64,000 nucleotides of DNA, from NCBI GenBank assembly GCA_029207755.1, contig JARCOQ010000003.1, forward strand, positions 46,978,971 to 47,042,970, in the 5' to 3' direction. Under the pieces are notes generated by a model. It did no database searches. It had not been told where the DNA came from and saw only the letters and a program-made list of their open reading frames with translations. The position numbers were made by a program, and so were the translations under genes. Source of the stretch: Chamaea fasciata (taxonomy: Eukaryota > Chordata > Aves > Passeriformes > Sylviidae). This document shows positions 15,901 through 25,575 of the stretch, in pieces; within the stretch, counting starts at the first letter, position 1; every line of letters starts with the position of its first letter.

Positions 15901-16107
15901 CAGAGTCAGTTCCTGTGATCCCCCCATCACCCCGGCAATGGAAATCGGTTCTGCCCCCACATGTCCTGATGGCATTAGAGTACACTGCGACCCAGTATCT
16001 ACTAAAGCTTCATATTTTTGTGGTTCTGATGTGCCAGGCCATCGAATCCACACAGTCCAAAAAACCCGATTTTCCCGTGCCTCTTCCTGGCTAGAGGCAG
16101 GGCCCCT
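12925..16107 (-). CDS. pol: ERV pol: protease, reverse transcriptase, RNase H, integrase (intact reading frame)
   Basis: One uninterrupted frame of over 1040 codons. Numbering residues from the GTG at 16053: aspartic protease D-T-G at about 19-21, and I-L-G-I-D near 77-81. The RT has L-P-Q-G-W at 264-268 and the Y-I-D-D catalytic box at 294-297. RNase H has T-D-G-S near 605 and T-D-S at 667-669. Integrase has the zinc ligands H765, H770, C799, C802 and the catalytic triad D832, D891, E927, with 35 residues between the last two. A hydrophobic C-terminal integrase domain follows and then the stop. The first in-frame M-like codon is GTG, and the frame continues without a break from the codon after the gag UAG. 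Synthesis is therefore most likely as a Gag-Pol fusion by stop-codon readthrough. Domain make-up resembles ERVL-type pol, but no dUTPase was recognised. Confidence 0.93.
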   Translation of the reverse strand, partial: RGPASSQEEARENRVFWTVWIRWPGTSEPQKYEALVDTGSQCTLMPSGHVGAEPISIAGVMGGSQELTLVEAEVSLTGKEWQKLPIVTGPEAPCILGIDFLRNGYYKDPKGLRWAFGIAAVETENIKQLNTLPGLSENPSAVGLLKVEEQQVPVATSTVHRRQYRTNRDAVIPIHKMIRELESQGVVSKTHSPFNSPIWPVRKSDGEWRLTVDYRALNEVTPPLSAAVPDMLELQYELESKAARWYATIDIANAFFSIPLAAECRPQFAFTWRGVQYTWNRLPQGWKHSPTICHGLIQAALEKGEAPEHLQYIDDIIVWGKTAAEVFEKGERIIQILLKAGFAIKKSKVKGPAREIQFLGVKWQDGRRQIPTEVIDKITAMSPPTSKKETQAFLGAIGFWRMHIPEYSQIVSPLYLVTRKKNNFHWGPEQQQAFAQIKQEIAHAVALGPVRTGPDVKNVLYSAAGNNGLSWSLWQKVPGETRGRPLGFWSRSYRGSEANYTPTEKEILAAYEGVQATSEVIGTEAQLLLAPRLPVLGWMFKGKAPSTHHATDATWSKWTALITQRARIGNPNRPGILEIITNWPEGENFGFTDEEEQVQVTRAEEAPPYNQLPAEETHYALFTDGSCRIVGMNRKWKAAVWSPTRQVAEATEGEGGSSQLAELKAVQLALDIAEREKWPKLYLYTDSWMVANALWGWLERWKKANWQRRGKPVWAADEWKDVATRVEKLPVKVRHVDAHVPKSRANEEHQNNKQVDQAAKIEVSKIDLDWQHKGELFLARWAHDASGHQGRDATYKWARDRGVDLTMDSISQVIHDCETCAAIKQAKRVKPLWYGGRWSKYKYGEAWQIDYITLPQTRQGKRYVLTIVEATTGWLETYPVPHATARNTILGLEKQVLWRHGTPERIESDNGTHFKNSLISTWAREHGIEWVYHIPYHAPAAGKVERCNGLLKTTLKALGGGTFKNWDTNLAKATWLVNTRGSTNRAGPAQSEPLQKTDGDKVPVVHMRGMLGKTVWINPASSKDNPIHGVVFAQGPGCTWWVMQKDGETRCIPQGDLVLG

Positions 16108-16110
16108 CTA
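16108..16110 (-). promoter_or_regulatory. in-frame UAG between gag and pol (candidate readthrough stop)
   Basis: Gag ends ..Gln-Cys-UAG, and the codons that follow in the same frame stay open into the protease. No frameshift is needed to make Gag-Pol, unlike beta- and alpharetroviruses. Amber readthrough is the known strategy of gammaretroviruses. The immediate 3' context is purine-rich and then GC-rich. Whether a pseudoknot follows was not tested. Confidence 0.6.
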
Positions 16111-17889
16111 GCACTGGTTATTATTCCCTTCTTGGACGTACATGGTAGAGGTTCCTTCGAGGGAATCTGACACAGCATTCCCACCTCCGTAATACCTGGC
16201 AGCTTGCTCATGGGAGGCTGAGGCTACCTTCATTCTAGTGGAACTCCCTCTGTTAGCGTTTCTCTCCTTGAGCTCACGTACCCGTGCTGCCAGGACAGAA
16301 GTAGGTTTCCCATGCCACGCTCCCATGTCCTCCCCATGGTCCCGCAGATAAAACCACAGGTCAGCTCGAGGGGTGTACCCTCTCTCTCTCGCTGGGGGAT
16401 GTTGGGCTCTGATTCTGGGGCCTGTGACTCGCACCGGTGCTACATGGGAACTGTTCCTTCTCATCTCCTCTCTCATTTCCCTCATCTCCTCTTTGAGTTC
16501 CTTCACCACCGCAGAGACATGAGCCTGCATTGGGCCACTGATCATACTTTCATAATTTCTGAGCTTGTTGGCAACAGAACCCACTGTCTCTCGGTTATCC
16601 TCGGCATTAATTGTTGCGATGAATGTGGCGTATTGGGATGGTCCATGAGTTGCCAGATTCCACAACATGTGCCCTGTGCATTTAACCTTGTCGGGGTCAT
16701 TATCATGCTGTCCGGTCCTCCCAAAAAGTACTTCCAATACTGCCACTTCTCTCAACTGTTGGATTCCTTCCTCAAGGGTCTTCCATCGCATTCTATTGTT
16801 GTGCTCTTGCATTCTGTCTCTGTGGACAAATCTCTCTCTCACACTCATTAGAAGTCGTTCCCAAAGGGGAAGGGGCCTTTGCTCTCTTACAAATACCTGA
16901 TTTATACCTGAGTCCTGGGTCAAGGGTCCCAAATTCCTTGCTTCAGCACTATCCAGTTGCACACCTGTACCCATAAGGTCCCAGACTCGAAGTAGCCAGG
17001 CTGTATAAGCCTCACGTCCTCGTCGTGCAATATCTTTTTGCAGATTACGTAGACTTTCATATGTCAGGGACTCAGTGATGATCTCAACCTGTGGCTCTTC
17101 TGTGGACTGTGAGGACCCTCCTTTCTTACCCTTAATATCAGGATCTGACGATTTCACTTTACACTTCCTTGTTTCCACAGGGGCGACTGCTGCTGGCTGT
17201 GGCTGCCCTTGTGGTTCAGCTGGAACCTGGACAGTTGTAACATCTGTGGGTTCCACTGCTGCACCATCAGTCTCTGCCTTCTCGGGGCAGGGGGAGGGTT
17301 TTTCATGAGCTGGGGAAATGTACTCTTTCAGCATTTGGCCTATCTCTTTTACCAGAACCTCAACCCAATCCGGGTGGGTCCTTTCTGAGGCAGGCTGTGG
17401 GGCAGAGTCAGGCTCTGGGGTATCATCCCTATTCTGTGGGCTAGGTATCAGGGTGGTTATCCAGGTCAATCTTCCCTTATCTCTGAATGCTAAACAGAAT
17501 ACGCATATTAGCAGCACCAGCCATTGTATGATATCATTAGCATTCAGAGAGGATTTAAACCCTTCAAAAACTGGTGGGGCAGACCCAAAGAGATGGGTAA
17601 AGGGTTGGGAAAAAGAAACTTCCCCCGGTGTCATTTCCTCACAGTAGGTACCATTGTTAAAGTAACTCCAAAAACACACAGTTAGTGTACGATAGCCCTG
17701 AATCCATGTGCCTGCCTTCCAGAGGAAATTAAAAATCCATGAGTTCTTCACCTTATTAAGCCATAAAATAAACTGGATGACAGTCACAGTAGCCTTAGTT
17801 ATAGGGCCCATGTTTAGATAAGGGCCTGCAAATGGAAGGAATACAGCCACAACCACATGCCACCCAAACCAGGCTAAGTTAGACCACAT
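16108..17889 (-). CDS. gag: ERV gag (intact, hydrophobic N-terminal region)
   Basis: Structural polyprotein frame of 593 codons from the ATG at 17889 to a TAG at 16110-16108. An in-frame TTG upstream could extend it by 13 codons, but the ATG is the natural start and lies about 100 bases after the primer site. Residues 1-150 are unusual, with hydrophobic segments at roughly 4-25, 34-44 and 120-135. Residues 150-280 are rich in Pro, Ser and Glu. A capsid-like helical region follows at about 290-480 (..AYTAWLLRVWDLMG.. and ..LREVAVLEVLFG..). Next is a charged, probably coiled stretch rich in E, M and R near 490-510. I see no CCHC zinc knuckle. Gag and pol share one reading frame, separated only by the UAG. 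Identity as gag rests on position, the order before protease and the capsid-like region. Confidence 0.85.
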   Translation of the reverse strand: MWSNLAWFGWHVVVAVFLPFAGPYLNMGPITKATVTVIQFILWLNKVKNSWIFNFLWKAGTWIQGYRTLTVCFWSYFNNGTYCEEMTPGEVSFSQPFTHLFGSAPPVFEGFKSSLNANDIIQWLVLLICVFCLAFRDKGRLTWITTLIPSPQNRDDTPEPDSAPQPASERTHPDWVEVLVKEIGQMLKEYISPAHEKPSPCPEKAETDGAAVEPTDVTTVQVPAEPQGQPQPAAVAPVETRKCKVKSSDPDIKGKKGGSSQSTEEPQVEIITESLTYESLRNLQKDIARRGREAYTAWLLRVWDLMGTGVQLDSAEARNLGPLTQDSGINQVFVREQRPLPLWERLLMSVRERFVHRDRMQEHNNRMRWKTLEEGIQQLREVAVLEVLFGRTGQHDNDPDKVKCTGHMLWNLATHGPSQYATFIATINAEDNRETVGSVANKLRNYESMISGPMQAHVSAVVKELKEEMREMREEMRRNSSHVAPVRVTGPRIRAQHPPARERGYTPRADLWFYLRDHGEDMGAWHGKPTSVLAARVRELKERNANRGSSTRMKVASASHEQAARYYGGGNAVSDSLEGTSTMYVQEGNNNQC

Positions 17890-17993
17890 GATGCAGCCTA
17901 ATGAGGTTTTTATATCCAACGCACACAAAAGAAAGTACTAGGTTAGTTAAGAACTGCTATTTCTCTTCCCTTTTCTTTTCTCAGTGCCCTCAA

Positions 17994-18011
17994 GCCCCAC
18001 GTTGGGCGCCA
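17994..18011 (-). promoter_or_regulatory. primer binding site, tRNA-Lys type
   Basis: On the minus strand, five bases after the 5' LTR, lies the 18-mer TGGCGCCCAACGTGGGGC. Its match to the tRNA-Lys(1,2) 3' end, as used by type D/B retroviruses, is from general knowledge of primer sites. It defines the direction of the provirus and the start of minus-strand DNA synthesis. Confidence 0.88.
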
Positions 18012-18016
18012 AAATC

Positions 18017-18665
18017 TGTCTTGGTTTAGGAAGACAGGTATCTGCTAGGTAAAATTACAATCAGAGGCTCTTTGGCAAAGATTTGGGAAATAGGAATAGC
18101 AGTTCTTTACTAGTATGTAATACAAAGCAAACAAACACAAAAAAAAAAAAAACTCCCCCCCCACCAAACAACTACAGCATTAATGACAAACGACAACAGT
18201 ATCAAGAACCTTGAGGGCTTTGTTTCACAAAACCCAGAGCAGTTTGGTTTCGGTGTCCCTGCAGGATCCTCAGAGCACCAAGCTGGAACAGTGGAAAAGT
18301 CCCGGGCTGGTAGCTGGGATGGCAGGGTGTCCCGGCAGGCAGGGGCAGGATGTCCCGGCAGCGCAGGGAGTGCAGGGTCACGCTGCAGCAAGAGGAGCAG
18401 CGCCGAAGCAGCTCGACGGCGAGGCAGAAAAAACGGCGGCTGAGATCCTCGAGGAGCGGCCGACACGCGTCTCCCGAACGCCGGAAGCAGAAAAGCACGC
18501 AGCTGCCTCAAGCTGTGTCTTTTACCTGCGTTATCTCCCCCTTCCACCTTTTGTCCATCTCTTTGTTTCAGCCAAGCACTCTCAAGTATCCAACACCCGG
18601 TCCCCTTGGCAACCCGTGGGGAAAAAATTCCCCAGAGAAAGAAGGAACAAACCCAACCCCCAACA
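18017..18665 (-). repeat. 5' LTR of the ERV
   Basis: 649-bp copy of the terminal repeat, TG..CA bounded, that would carry the promoter driving leftward transcription. By eye it is identical to the 3' LTR except for two substitutions and two one-base homopolymer differences. Confidence 0.95.
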
Positions 18666-18670
18666 GGTGC
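18666..18670. repeat. target-site duplication, right copy (GGTGC)
   Basis: The five bases right of the 5' LTR are identical to those at 12158-12162. Confidence 0.88.
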
Positions 18671-18770
18671 ATACTTGTATATATACATATGTATTATTAT
18701 ATATAATTCTGAGAACATACTTACATACACACACATATATATATGTATGTATGTATGTATGTTATTTCTT
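18671..18770. repeat. TA/CA/TATG-rich microsatellite
   Basis: AT-rich simple sequence with TATATA runs, a CACACACA run and about five TATG/GTAT units near 18740-18763, immediately beside the ERV insertion site. Confidence 0.75.
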
Positions 18771-20404
18771 CTTTTCCACTGAAGATATGAAGTCCAATAC
18801 ACAGAGTGGATTAAATAAGTTGCTATGGAAGTAAATTATACTAAATGATTAAAAAGCCCAGCTGTCTGTGGTCAAATGCAGCAGCTCACCAAACACTTCT
18901 CCAAAATAAAAATTCTTCCAAGGAATGATTTATAATTTAGACCTGTAAAAAGGTTTCCTGGATAGCATTTGTTTCTCATGTGTAATGTGGTTTACATTTT
19001 TTAAATGTACTTTCTGATCCAACTTTCTGCAGTTGTCTCTGAAATGGGCTTGGTGACAGATGGTGGCTAACTGCCTAAAGATGAGTAGATACCTCTCCAG
19101 AGTGGTGAGTTAGTGTCTAGCATGGTAATTTCACAAAGAAGAGGAAGTGGGATGAGAGAGTTCCTAATCAAGAATTAGTTGAACTGGACTCACAGAAGAA
19201 AAGCTAGGCAGCCAACTGCTCAGACTGATTCCTCTTATTCCATGAAGACTTAAATCTCTTTTTAGGAGAGATTTTGTTCAAGCAGAACATCTTTTGAAGC
19301 TTGTTTGTACCTGAACAGGAGCAGGATCCGTGTCCTATGCACATTAAGTCCAACCTGTGAGGATACCAATACATGAAACTGCCTTCCCTCTCTCGAGCCA
19401 ACACAACCTCCAGTGCAGTTTGGTAGCTGGTGAAGAGATTTTTACCATTAACCTCCATTGACCTGGCCATCTTGTCACCTTTTTTTTTTTTTTTTTTTTT
19501 AAAGTTTCCCATAACTGCAAGTACAGGAATCCAACCTGTGCCAGTTAGAGCCCACAGTGAGCTGGCTATAGCATTCTGGCACCAGGCAGTGATCATTATA
19601 AAATTATACTTTTGTCTACCAGTGAAGAATTACCACAAGAAGGGTTTGTCTTATGTGAAGACTAAAACTCTGAGATTGTGCATTAACTTCCTAGCTCTGT
19701 CACAGCCATCCTGGGTGCCTTTGGAGCCTTCTTCATTTCTGATGGAATTTTCAACAATATCTACAAAAAAGTGGTGCCAAATTTCTCATTTGTACTTAGT
19801 GCAGTGATTATCACACTACTACTTTGTCCTCATTTGGAATACTCTTAATACCTTGAAATCCAAAGAGAAAGATCTGGGTATTATTATTTCCTATGCTTGG
19901 AACTGGGGATATCCTATGAATATTCTCTCTAGAAGGTTGAGAAGTTTTTGAGAAGTTAATTTCTCCATTAAAAGCTACAGTTGCATGTTATGACTCGTGC
20001 ATGCATTTTTAAATTTTGGACTAGGTAATTTTTTTATTCATTTTGAATAATGAATAAATTAAAAGAGACTAAAATATATTCAGACACCTAGTAATGATGC
20101 AAGAGCAAAATTCATCAAGGTAAAAGTTACCATGTGTTATTTCTTGTGTTTCTGAGAACTGTATAAATTGTACATGCCAGTGCGTCTCCTGGCCAACCTA
20201 CGGTCACTTCAGTGCAGATGCTGTGCTGGTGTCTCTCTCCCTCCTCTGCCTCAGGTGTCTTGCTGGTGGCAGCAGTGACCTTCATGCAGCATCACTGACA
20301 TCTCAGTCCAGCCACCTTCCAGTTTGTGGCTGTGGCCAGTATCAGTGGACACCTGTAGCCAGCACTGCCTTTGAACCGTGCCTTCACTACCAACCAAAGC
20401 TGAG

Positions 20405-20450
20405 AACACACTATAGGGCTAAATGGACCTTTGGTCTGACCCAAACTTTT
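20405..20450 (+). mobile_element. probable ancient CR1/L3-type 3' fragment
   Basis: The wording 'ctaaatggacctttggtctgaccca' resembles the conserved 3' region of old sauropsid CR1/L3-like elements. Only a short piece is recognisable and the boundaries are not defined. Confidence 0.4.
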
Positions 20451-23400
20451 TTGTCCCGACATTACTAAAGTGCCTAAGGGAGCATATGAGAACATGAAAT
20501 TATACTTGTCCACCTTCTGCCATTTGATGTGCAATAATTTCCCGAGCCAGGGATAGCAGTGAATACCCTCAGATGTCTTTCTATGACTCTGTCCAATAGA
20601 CTTTTAAATTCATGCTGGTGTAAACTTAAGTATTTGCAAAAGCCTGCTAGCAGTGATTCCTACAACTTAGCTACACATGGCATGAAGAGCCACCTCCATT
20701 TGTTTATTCTGAACCTTCTGGTTGTTAGTAGTTTATTCCAATGTTCCTTTATTCTGGTACTTAAGAGAAGGACAATCATTCCCTCCTTACCCAGTCTGAC
20801 ACACTACTCACCTTTATAAAGGTTCCTGCAGTGTGAAAACGAAACACTGATTTTATTCTCAGAAATAATAGTTGAAACCAAATATGTTTTACCTTGGATG
20901 ATCAAATTAAGCAACAAGAAGTGGCCTGCCTTCATGCAGTTTGCTTTGCTCTTTTGCAGCATCCAGACAAGACTGTGCATTTAGGGACAAGTTGTTGTCC
21001 CTTTTTTCCAAATTTGAGCGTCCAAGTTATAAGATTTTTGCATAGTGTTTGATTAGCTTTTCTGGGTTATTTAAAAAAAAAAAGAAATGGGAGGTTGTGG
21101 TTTCCACAATCAGCGCTGACTCAGGCACATGAGAAGCAAGTCTGCAGAGGGAGAAGGTGCAGTTTTTCATATATGATGTTTTCTCACTTAAACCACGCTG
21201 CGACAGATCATAATGAAAATTCAAAAAACTTCAGTCAGCCTTTGGCTCTGTGCAAACCTACAGGGGACATTTGTGTTTGCCTGATAGGCAGAAAACCATT
21301 TAGAGGCTGGGAGTTTGTTCCCTGTGGTCATTGAACTTCCAGAAAGATATGAAGAAAATGTGAGTGTGTTCCAGAATGATTTGGGCTTCAAGCATGCAGT
21401 GAGTAATATTTTTTTCTACCAGAGGGCAGTAGAAAGTAGGGCTGTAACATGTTTGCCTGTATGGAGGTCTTTAAGAGACAAAAAACGTATTTTGCACAGT
21501 TCAGCATACTAGATGAAAGTTCAAAAAATCCAGGATGTATGTGCTGCAGCCCAAGGTTCAGGTATGGTTTATTTAGGATAATTTCCCAGCAGGGTAGTCC
21601 CTTTCTGGACTGCACTGGAAAATCTAGAAGTACTAGAAGTATCTTCTTGTAATATTTCTGAGTACCTCTATCAAGATTACAAATATCTTAAATTTTCCCC
21701 GGCTTCATAATTAGCAATCTGCAAGGCCTCATTCTCATACCAATTAAAATTATTCTTACCCCAGAGCTGGACTGCTAACTAAACAAAAAAAGTCCCTTAT
21801 ATCTCCAAAATAATATAACTGAATAACCACCTGTTACAGAATTATATATGTTGATAATGGTTTTAATTGGTGGGGGGAGGTATTATTTGTGTTTTCTTCT
21901 TGTGTCAGCTGAGTGCTAAGGACCCCTCTTGTGCTGGGTGCAAAATATACCCTGTACAAATGGAGCATCTTGCCATGGTTTCCACCCTGAGCGTTAGAGA
22001 AGTTTCTTGTGTTTGTAAAAAAAACAGTAAAATGTCTTTGGGCACTGTCTGATACGGGACAGTGGTTTTGGAGTGCAACCAGCTGAAGCTCAGCCACTCT
22101 CAAAACATCACACTTGAAGAGAGACCAGAAAAAGATTCCTGACACTCAAGCATGTTACAGGAGTTTCCATAAACTGAAATTTCAATTCCCATTGTTCTTG
22201 GTGCCACCACGACTGCAGAAATGGTTCTGTACCCACTGCCTTCCTCTTTTGTGTCATGAAAACCAATGCCTTACACAGAGCTTCCAGATGAAAAGATTAG
22301 GTTTAAAGTTTCCTCATGGAACAAATTTTATTTGATAGAGTCCATGTTTTAGAGTCTAAAATTTCTTGTACTTGGTGAACTTTTGCTGAATGTTCAGAGT
22401 CCTGAAGTAACCCCACAGCCATCCCCTGGGAGACTGACCAAGGAGTCAGGGAGTCTGGGAAGCCCCCGCCTTCAGTGACGCTGATACCTGGCTTTGCTGT
22501 TGGTATTAGAGGGAGCTTAGCTGAACCGTTCCAGTGTCTGAGCAGCTTCCTGCTGACTGGAGAACTGGGAAGAATAAATAGATTTCATCTAATTCAGACT
22601 GAAACCAAATTCTGATAAAATGAAGTTTCCTATTAGCAGGAAACCACCTTTCCTGGTTGTCCTTTCTAACCTGGATGACTTCATCCTCTCATCTAAACTC
22701 AGGACACTTGTTCTTCTTGACTTGTGGAGTTTCTCTACACAAAGGAAATACATAAAGATAGTGGATTATAATGATTGATCTAATGAGAAGCACAGAAGGG
22801 AATTACCTACATTTAAAGTCCTAATGTGTTTCCTAACACTGTTTCTCTCTAAATAACTGGGTAAATCAGACTAGGTTTTAACAGATGGTGTTACATACAG
22901 TTCCAGAAACAAATCATCTGACTACTGTAGTTGGAAAGGGAATTTACTCTGCCAAAATCTAGATGGGTTTTTAGGTCAACAAATCTATCATTATAAATCT
23001 ATAAAATATGTAGGCCAGAAGTAAAGGTTAGGTCATGCTAGCAGACAATAGATTTTCACCTGTTTTTTCCCACATTTAAAGCAGCCGTTCTTAGAGCAGG
23101 AGGCTCCTGCAAAGTGGTAAGGGTGGTGGCTCCTGTGGGAGAGGACAGAGGCCTTCTACACAGGAGGGGAGGAGGAACTGTAGAAGGTGGACGCAGCTTG
23201 GCCCCTGGCCTAAAGGGGGAAATCAGAAGGTGCAAGGGGTGGTAAGTTCAGCAACTTCATCATCATGATTGAAAATGAAGGACCCTTCCCTCAGGATGCT
23301 TATTAGAGCTCCCAACAAAGGTACGTGACTGCATTTGCCATCAGCTCCTATATATTTTGGTAATGGGACTGAGCTGAAGGATTTCGATGTGAAGCACATT

Positions 23401-24419
23401 AACATCCACTAGAATTAATAATCATATTGAATACCAAAATCAGGTAAACAATTTAGGCATTGGTTCTGTGTTACACTGTAATTTCTGAATCATCATTTGT
23501 ATGTGCTGTTCACAGTATCTTGTCATTCTTACACCCCTATCTCCATGTTCCACAATCTTTTAGGATCTGTCATTCTCTTGCCCTCTGGACATAATCTACT
23601 TACCACACTTCTCTTGCTCCATCAACCTCTTTGCTCTTTGAATACTAGCAATTGTTTATGTATTGAATAGTAGATGTATTATGTATTTAATTACATCCTT
23701 ACCAATTATTCTTCCTTTTCATTCCATGTTGGAAGATGATGCTTTTTTTACTGGATATTCCAGTTTCCTTGATAATATCTATTATTATTCTTGTAAATCA
23801 TCTCTTGTGTATGGAAAAAAACATTTTGTACAGGTGTTCCCTTTAGCCAGGGACACTTGGATTTGAAAGGTCCTCCATCAAGACTCAACAAATGTAGGTA
23901 AATCCTGCTGTCACAACCTCTACCTGAGCTCAATTTCCATGAAAGAAACCAGAGCAGGATAGAAATGAGGAGCAACAACTTAAAGAAGATGTAGCATTTT
24001 TTATTGCTTGAATGACTCTACATGCAAAGAACACAGTCTGTGTGAAATGACAGAATGTAACAAAATGAATGTAATCTGCAAAGGAAAAGACATGGCAGCA
24101 GAAAATATTGAAAAGCAGTGACAATAACAGTTCAGGTTAATGAGAACTACTAATAACACTGGTATTACTAGTGTTACTGAAACTTTCAATAGCAGTCCAG
24201 CAAGTGGAAGCATTTGTATAAAACAGCCAAACATAAAATATTTTGCTAGATATTTGATCTTATTTGATTTCTGGAACACAATGTTGAGAAATCATAACAA
24301 ATACAGATGGAGAAACACCATAAAAATTTGATTATCCTAAGGGTCTGCCTTCACATATTTACTGGAAAGGAAATACAGCCAATACTAATTTTCTTACTTT
24401 CATTTGAGTACTGGCACAA

Positions 24420-24492
24420 AGGAAAAAAAACAAACCAAAAACCAAAAACAACAACAACAAAAAACCTGCAAACAAACAAACAAACAAACCCA
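24420..24492. repeat. A/C-rich simple repeat, including (AAAC)n
   Basis: Impure runs of AAAAACC and AACAACAAC, ending in about five AAAC units. Low-complexity DNA. Confidence 0.75.
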
Positions 24493-25575
24493 ACTCTAAT
24501 CCAGGAGTTGTACCAGTGTTTTTTTTAATATATTCTTTGGAGAGTTTTGCTCACCTGACCTCAAAATATTTCACAAGAAGATATAGTATATTTTCATGAA
24601 TGCTGAGGCTACACCAATGATGCTCCCATTCAGAGACAACAAAAACAGACCATTCTCAAAGATCTTGGAAAGGCTGGGTGATGATGGCTTAAAATCCAGA
24701 TGACATAAATGGAAGTTTAGTGCTGAATATGAGATAATAAATAGTTCAAGGAGAAATGCTGATTTATTATTCATCACTAATTTATCTGCAGAGTAACAAC
24801 TTGAACAAAGGTAAACTGAAATGATACAGGATTCTGGAAATTCACACCCAATCTACCTGCTGAAAAGATCTTAAGAGCTTTGTTGTAGAAAAATACAAAA
24901 TGGACATAGGAGGTAAGAGGTGAATCTGAACTGGGAGTTTGAAAATGTCAGGGATTAGAGAAGGCAAATACCTATCACAGAGGCTCTGGTGATACCAGGA
25001 AAAACTGCCAAACAATACTTCTAAGCAAAGCCAAAGGGCAAGACTTTCTCAAAAGCAGATCCATGACTATAAACGTATGGCTTGTGCTTCTGGCACCTTC
25101 GCGTGAAATGAATAGTAATGCTCAAACCAGAAAGAGCCCAGCACAGGTATGAAGAGCTTCCTGTTTCTGCCTACACGTCTGACACACAGGTTGGCACAGA
25201 CAGAATCAAACCATTGCTATCAGTAAGAAGTCAGCAGGCACTTTTTCTACTTTCAGTTGCACTGTATGAGTGCCAAAGAGAAGGCAGTCTGAAAAGACTT
25301 CAGCAGTAGCTGGCATTTTATATGCAGTTTTTGGAGAAAGTGCTGGGGGAGGGGGGGGAAGCACCAGATCCTGACATTTTAGAAGTAGCTATGGTGAGGT
25401 TCTCTAACAGAAAATGTTAAATGTTGTGAGGTTAAATACTCAATAGATGTTAAAATAATATTTTGAAAATTATACTAATGCTGTGTAATAAATACTTCAA
25501 GGTGAAGTATACTCTATATTTGTGCATAGAGAGGTATGTGTGGCATTTCCCTCAGTTCTCTGTCCTACTGGTTAC

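Larger units (their letters stand above)
12158..18670 (-). mobile_element. full-length, young endogenous retrovirus (ERVL-like pol, env-less)
   Basis: A complete provirus lies on the minus strand. The 5' LTR is 18665-18017, the 3' LTR is 12813-12163, and both ends are bounded by TG..CA. A 5-bp target duplication (GGTGC) is seen at 12158-12162 and 18666-18670. Internal order after the 5' LTR: tRNA-Lys-type primer site, gag, in-frame UAG, pol (protease, RT, RNase H, integrase), then about 110 bases to the 3' LTR. There is no room for env, and no dUTPase was recognised after integrase. Pol character and the 5-bp duplication suggest class III (ERVL-like); the primer site is more usual for ERVK. 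By eye the LTRs differ by two substitutions (12509/18362 and 12516/18369) and two one-base homopolymer differences, so the insertion is recent. It lies between genes. Confidence 0.95.
18771..25575. other. intergenic, no gene recognised
   Basis: AT-rich sequence with only short open frames. It may contain the still unidentified C-terminal exon(s) and 3' UTR of the LRIF1-like gene, transcribed leftward from 25.6 kb, because the second exon found ends with a good donor. It also holds a T20-like homopolymer near 19480-19500, A/C-rich simple sequence at about 24420-24490 and an old CR1-like scrap near 20405-20450. Confidence 0.5.

Noticed and set aside
13028..17647. Many plus-strand open frames across the ERV interior
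   Set aside because: They are antisense shadows of the intact minus-strand gag and pol frames.
23540..23660. Minus-strand Lys/Arg/Glu-rich stretch that might be the LRIF1-like coiled-coil exon
   Set aside because: The resemblance is a few charged residues only, with no convincing acceptor or continued frame.
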